A stretch of 64,000 bases of DNA from Phycisphaeraceae bacterium. Lineage in GTDB: Bacteria; Planctomycetota; Phycisphaerae; Phycisphaerales; Phycisphaeraceae. Each line of letters opens with the position of its first letter. The first letter of the stretch is position 1. Made by a program: the position numbers and the translations under genes. The stretch lies in NCBI GenBank assembly GCA_020851465.1, contig JADZCR010000003.1:365727-429726 (forward strand), in the 5' to 3' direction. This document shows positions 60,661 through 64,000 of this stretch, piece by piece. The notes below the pieces were generated by a model. The model saw nothing but the letters and a program-made list of their open reading frames with translations. It was not told where the DNA came from and did not search any database.

Positions 60661-61353
60661 ATGCCACCTAATCATAAACGGCCAGCCATCTACGACGGTG
60701 AGGGCGACAAGCTCATGGAGGATCTCAACTTCAACGAGCGCATCATCCTCCTGCCTGATGCCCGCCCGTCGAAAACACCCGACCGCTCACCGCGTATTCG
60801 ACTCATGTGGGGTCAGCATCTGCTCGAAGACCTCCTCGCCGGCCGTTACCGCACGCTCGTCTGCGCGGTCAATGACAGCGACAACAAGCGTGGCATCATC
60901 ACGCAGCTCGCCACCCTGCTGCCGACCAGTCAGTGGGATGAAAAGTCGATCACCGCGCACGCGAAAGTGTTCAGCCAGGGCAGCAAGGCCCGCGTCCTCA
61001 AATATGACATGGACACGGTCGAAGTGCTGGCGGTCCTGCGACCGGCCGGGCAGGAATATCTAACGCTCGATTCGCTTTCCTCCGCCATCGAAATCGTCAC
61101 ACAGATGATCAGCACCAAGGTCGAACGCCAGCCGTCCGCGTCGGTCAGTTTCCTCGGTGCCCGCTCCAATGCACTGCGCGGTCCCGACGGCAAGGAACCG
61201 AGCCTCGAAACCGTGCTGCGAACCATGCACGACGCGGGATATCAAGGCGATGTGTATCCCGCCCCGTCAATGTGGGAGGCAGCGCCGACCTCCGTCTATG
61301 CACGCTATCCTTTCCCCTCATCGCTGGAATCCATGCGTCACGGCGGGTTCTGA
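60661..61353 (+). CDS. Conserved hypothetical protein
   Basis: About 230 residues from the ATG at 60661, with GAAGGG seven bases upstream. It starts with a polar segment (MPPNHKRPAIYDGEGDKLMED), then an alpha/beta-like body with RTLVCAVNDSDNKRGIITQLATLLPTSQWDEKSITAHAKVF and LGARSNALRGPDGKEPSLETVLRTMHDAGYQGDVYPAPSMWEAAP. No signal peptide, membrane helix or known motif. I do not recognise the family. It is divergent from the oxidoreductase gene and ahead of the Minf_1886-like gene on the same strand. Confidence 0.65.
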   Translation: MPPNHKRPAIYDGEGDKLMEDLNFNERIILLPDARPSKTPDRSPRIRLMWGQHLLEDLLAGRYRTLVCAVNDSDNKRGIITQLATLLPTSQWDEKSITAHAKVFSQGSKARVLKYDMDTVEVLAVLRPAGQEYLTLDSLSSAIEIVTQMISTKVERQPSASVSFLGARSNALRGPDGKEPSLETVLRTMHDAGYQGDVYPAPSMWEAAPTSVYARYPFPSSLESMRHGGF

Positions 61354-61431
61354 TCGCACCAGCTGGATCGTCGATGGGGTGCGACGCGAAAAGCCGCAGC
61401 CGCTCAGCCGTTTATGGGAAAATCGCCGATC

Positions 61432-61437
61432 TATAAT
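61432..61437 (+). promoter_or_regulatory. Candidate -10 box upstream of the Minf_1886-like gene
   Basis: TATAAT lies 36 bases before the ATG at 61473. No good -35 box stands at the right distance, so it is a partial promoter prediction only. Confidence 0.4.
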
Positions 61438-61472
61438 GGTGTGCAGTCCTGAGTGTGGAGTCTGCTGAACCC

Positions 61473-61874
61473 ATGAGCGATAGTTGCACGAACGCCCTGC
61501 TCGATGTCGTTCGCACCACGAAGTATCCCGCTGACGCCTTTTATTTCGTCCAGCGTGCCCTCGAATACACCGTCAAACGGGTGCATGGCGATATCGACCC
61601 CGGTAACCCTGAAGCCAATCGTCATGTCACCGGACAGGCTCTGTGCGCGGGCATCCGTGATTACGCGATCGAGCAGTACGGCATGCTGGCCCTGACCGTT
61701 CTCCGCCGATGGCGCATCACCCGATGCGAAGACTTCGGCAACATCGTTTTCGCCATGATTGATGCCGGCCTGATGAACAAGACGCAAGACGATTCCATCC
61801 GCGATTTCACCGACTGCTACAGCTTTGATGAAGCATTCGGTGTCGGCGTGAGGCTCGGAGAAACCAATCCGTAA
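61473..61874 (+). CDS. Minf_1886 family protein
   Basis: About 133 residues from the ATG at 61473 (an in-frame ATG at 61455 is also possible). Sequence includes YPADAFYFVQRALEYTVKRVHG, ANRHVTGQALCAGIRDYAIEQYGMLALTVLRRWRITRCEDFGNIVFAMIDAGLMNKTQDDSIRDFTDCYSFDEAF. This resembles the family described as restricted to Verrucomicrobia and Planctomycetes (Minf_1886/Plancto-Verruco conserved). The function is unknown. The match is from memory and would be confirmed by profile search. Confidence 0.75.
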   Translation: MSDSCTNALLDVVRTTKYPADAFYFVQRALEYTVKRVHGDIDPGNPEANRHVTGQALCAGIRDYAIEQYGMLALTVLRRWRITRCEDFGNIVFAMIDAGLMNKTQDDSIRDFTDCYSFDEAFGVGVRLGETNP

Positions 61875-61903
61875 TCCGTTCACGTTCACCGTTCGCGTTT
61901 CGA

Positions 61904-62509
61904 TCACGGCAATGGAACAGGGTCGTGATCGAGCAACGTCTGTCGCGGCTGGGCGTCTGCCTGCGCTTTGGCGGCGGCGGCCTGATCTTCTGCGGCTTTG
62001 CGCAGACTCATGCCCGCCAGGTGGGTCGTCGGGTACGGCTCACTCGGCCGGGGCATCACGCGAAGCGAAGTGCTGTTGAGCTGATTGTAAAGATCGAGCG
62101 TCGCCTGCTCGGTGAACTGCGCCGCCACCCGCGCACGAAAAATCCCGCGATTCGGGTTGTACCAGAACCCAGCCTGTGTCGGCTGATGGATCACCGGATC
62201 AGGCGGCTGGTCGCTGTGGTCTTCAGGCGGCGCGATGTCGAGCCAGGGACAGCCCGGCAGCGTGAAGACATTTCGCGGCACGCCGTTGTCGAACCATTGC
62301 TCCAGCACATCCAGCGGAAACTTCGCTTCGTTTGTCTCCACTTCACCCAGCGCGCCCTGAACGATTGCCTGCTCCTGCATTTCCGAGAGTGCCTGATGAA
62401 CCAGTTGCCGACGCAGAATCTTCGCCTGCTCGTCACGGTAGTGAACGAGCACCGCGCCGAGGATCGCCACCAGAATCAGGGCGATGAGGCTGTCGATCAG
62501 CAGGCGCAT
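61904..62509 (-). CDS. Hypothetical protein with N-terminal membrane helix
   Basis: A 201-residue protein. MRLLIDSLIALILVAILGAVLVHYRDEQ forms one N-terminal hydrophobic helix, similar to a pilin-like N-terminus but without the usual Gly-Phe-Thr-Leu cleavage motif. A charged helical part and a Pro-rich middle (PPEDHSDQPPDPVIHQP) follow, ending in an Ala/Gln-rich stretch. No family known. It is convergent with the Minf_1886-like gene (29 bases between stops). Confidence 0.65.
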   Translation of the reverse strand: MRLLIDSLIALILVAILGAVLVHYRDEQAKILRRQLVHQALSEMQEQAIVQGALGEVETNEAKFPLDVLEQWFDNGVPRNVFTLPGCPWLDIAPPEDHSDQPPDPVIHQPTQAGFWYNPNRGIFRARVAAQFTEQATLDLYNQLNSTSLRVMPRPSEPYPTTHLAGMSLRKAAEDQAAAAKAQADAQPRQTLLDHDPVPLP

Positions 62510-62741
62510 AAAATGATCCCTGGGCTATTCGCGCGGAATGGCCGTCAAGGTGACATCGGCCGAATCGCAACAGCGAACAAGGCGAAATCCACGCATTGAG
62601 GTTTTTACCGGAACCGCGCGGGAGACTGGCGCAAGTTTGCCGCCTGTGAGGGCGAAAGCGACTATCGGACGGAGCACGATCGAGCGGCCCGATGCCCGCG
62701 CAGGCCTTGATTTCAAGGCATTTGCTCACACGAGAAAATGA

Positions 62742-63524
62742 GTGCAAGGATTTGATTCAGTGGCGAAAAAGTCCAAATTTGATTTGCTCAACGAAAAAAT
62801 CGTCTCCTGCGAGCGGTGCCCGCGGCTTATCAAACATTGCCGCAAGATGGCTACGGTTAAACGTGCCGCATTCCGCGACCAGACCTATTTCGGTAAGCCC
62901 GTGCCCAACTTCGGCGACCCGGCCGCCCGACTGCTCATCATCGGTTTGGCGCCGGCGGCCCACGGAGCCAACCGCACCGGCCGCATGTTCACCGGTGATC
63001 GCTCCGGCGACTTCCTCTATCGGGCGATGTTCCAGACAGGTTTCGCCAACCAACCCACCTCGCGTCATGTCGGCGACAACCTCCGGCTCACCGATGCGCT
63101 GATCACCGCGACCGCTCACTGCGCTCCGCCTGCGAACCGACCCACGCCGCGCGAGATCGCCAACTGTGCAACTTTTCTCGATCAGACTTTCACGCTGCTC
63201 TCGAATGTTCGCGTGGTGCTGTGTCTGGGCAAGATCGGATTCGATGCGGTGCTAGCCTACTACTTCCGCCGTGGCTGGATCACGAGGAAGTCCGCCTATC
63301 GCTTCGGCCACGGAGTGCTGCACGAGTTCAACGCTGTCCGCACGAATGATGGCATCATCAAGCCGCCCGTGATTTTGTGCAGCTACCACCCCAGCCAGCA
63401 AAACACCTTCACCGGAAGGCTCACCCCGGCCATGCTCAAAGCGGTGTTTGAAACCGCACGAAGCATCATCGACCGTAATGAGGTGACACAAGCCGACACA
63501 GCAGCGAACCAGTCAGACCCGTGA
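62742..63524 (+). CDS. Uracil-DNA glycosylase, family 5 (UdgB)
   Basis: About 260 residues from a GTG at 62742; a GTG at 62760 (with AAGGA upstream) is also possible. Fe-S cysteines in SCERCPRLIKHC near the N-terminus, the family 5 motif LAPAAHGANRTGRMFTGDRSGDFLY, ITATAHCAPPANRPTPREIANC, and the last motif SYHPSQQNTFTGRLT. UdgB removes uracil and some other deaminated bases. The catalytic Asp seen in family 4 (GEGPGEXED) is replaced by the GLAPAAHG form here. The two UDGs in the window, one at each end, are different families. Confidence 0.9.
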   Translation: MQGFDSVAKKSKFDLLNEKIVSCERCPRLIKHCRKMATVKRAAFRDQTYFGKPVPNFGDPAARLLIIGLAPAAHGANRTGRMFTGDRSGDFLYRAMFQTGFANQPTSRHVGDNLRLTDALITATAHCAPPANRPTPREIANCATFLDQTFTLLSNVRVVLCLGKIGFDAVLAYYFRRGWITRKSAYRFGHGVLHEFNAVRTNDGIIKPPVILCSYHPSQQNTFTGRLTPAMLKAVFETARSIIDRNEVTQADTAANQSDP

Positions 63525-63767
63525 TGCGTTGATGAGGCGTCGTGTGATCGTGGACATTTCGAGAAACCTCGGACCGACTCGCGGCTGTGAAGGAATAGTG
63601 ACGACTATGAATGTGACTGTATGAATGCGAATAAGCGGCACGGACATGTTTCCAACACGACTGTTGCGGATTGTCAATTCGTGATGACCATTCGTGCGGA
63701 ATTGCCAGCGGTCGCGTGGCGAATTGAGCGTGTAGGCCTGATGGACGATATGAACATGGAGTGACAC

Positions 63768-63795
63768 TTGATCGTAGCGAGAAGATGGTTATTCT
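63768..63795 (+). promoter_or_regulatory. Candidate promoter of tRNA-Asn
   Basis: TTGATC at 63768-63773 and TATTCT at 63790-63795 are 16 bases apart, with the tRNA starting 14 bases later. Confidence 0.45.
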
Positions 63796-63808
63796 TAATG
63801 ACTCGCGA

Positions 63809-63881
63809 TCCCCGATAGCTCAATCGGTAGAGCGGCCGGCTGTTAACCGGCAGGTTGTTGGTTCAAGTCCAACTCGGGGAG
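63809..63881 (+). tRNA. tRNA-Asn (anticodon GTT)
   Basis: A 73-base cloverleaf. The acceptor stem TCCCCGA pairs with TCGGGGA, the discriminator base is G, the D-arm is AGCTCAATCGGTAGAGC, the anticodon arm is GCCGG-CTGTTAA-CCGGC with GTT in the loop, and the T-arm is TTGGTTCAAGTCCAA. The 3' CCA is not encoded. GTT reads AAC and AAU, hence Asn. Confidence 0.97.
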
Positions 63882-63884
63882 TTC

Positions 63885-63921
63885 AGGCCGTATTTCGTTG
63901 CAATGAACGGCTTACGGTTTT
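63885..63921 (+). terminator. Possible weak terminator after tRNA-Asn
   Basis: AGGCCGT pairs with ACGGCTT (one wobble) over a long loop, and ACGGTTTTT follows a few bases later. The loop is larger than usual, so this is a guess. Confidence 0.35.
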
Positions 63922-64000
63922 TCGCGTCACCATCGCAGCGGGTTTGCTGTTAACCCCGGGCTTCGCGGTGGGTGGAAGATACGACCGGGCCGGTTTGCGA

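Noticed and set aside
63513..63767. 84-codon ORF upstream of tRNA-Asn
   Set aside because: No coding pattern, overlaps the family 5 UDG end, and sits in low-complexity leader DNA.

Overview
The window looks like chromosomal DNA of a flagellated planctomycete, most likely class Phycisphaerae. The evidence is a Minf_1886-type protein (a family known from Planctomycetes and Verrucomicrobia), a NagB-LmbE fusion, a PEP-CTERM protein, prepilin-type proteins, a PhyH-family oxygenase of the HGGG type common in planctomycetes, and repeated PTTxP or PATQP linkers in exported proteins. No phage, transposon, CRISPR or plasmid signature is visible. Gene assignments come from recognising motifs and family layout by eye; no database was searched.

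Region 1 (1-19.7 kb) is mixed housekeeping and envelope. It holds a truncated family 4 uracil-DNA glycosylase, a LysM protein, a heptose-epimerase-like SDR, a NagB-LmbE fusion followed by a TIM-barrel isomerase (amino-sugar catabolism), a probable 6S RNA with promoter and terminator, serine O-acetyltransferase, a Lon-N-domain protein, a PhyH-like oxygenase, a HEAT-repeat lipoprotein, apolipoprotein N-acyltransferase, a XerC/D recombinase, two lipoproteins including a TolB-like propeller, a processive GT2 glycosyltransferase and argS.

Region 2 (19.8-50.0 kb) is about 30 kb of flagellar genes, all on the minus strand. In transcription order from high to low coordinate it runs: TPR membrane protein, FlgN-like chaperone, histidine kinase, sigma-54 activator, flgB, flgC, fliE, fliF, fliG, fliH, fliI, fliJ, a MotE-like protein, fliK, flgD, a small unknown gene, flgE, fliL, fliN, fliO, fliP, fliQ, fliR, flhB, flhA, flhF, flhG, a small membrane protein, and two FliA/WhiG-type sigma factors. 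This gives the export gate, MS ring, ATPase complex, rod and hook parts, placement GTPases and a two-tier regulatory set (kinase plus sigma-54 activator, then FliA-type sigma factors). fliM, motAB and flagellin are not in the window.

Region 3 (50.3-64 kb) is again mixed: an alkaline-phosphatase-superfamily enzyme, prfB with an apparent +1 frameshift site that uses UAA, an aspartate/aromatic aminotransferase, a prepilin-type protein with a small membrane partner, a SAM methyltransferase, a PEP-CTERM protein with a strong upstream hairpin, two Gfo/Idh/MocA oxidoreductases, a single-HKD phospholipase-D-like protein, three poorly characterised proteins, a family 5 uracil-DNA glycosylase, and tRNA-Asn(GTT).

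The items most worth a second look are the prfB frameshift site with UAA, the two FliA paralogues that differ in the promoter-reading region, the missing fliM between fliL and fliN, the HxG iron motif of the PhyH-like protein, the 6S-like RNA, and the recurrent PTTxP/PATQP terminal linkers.
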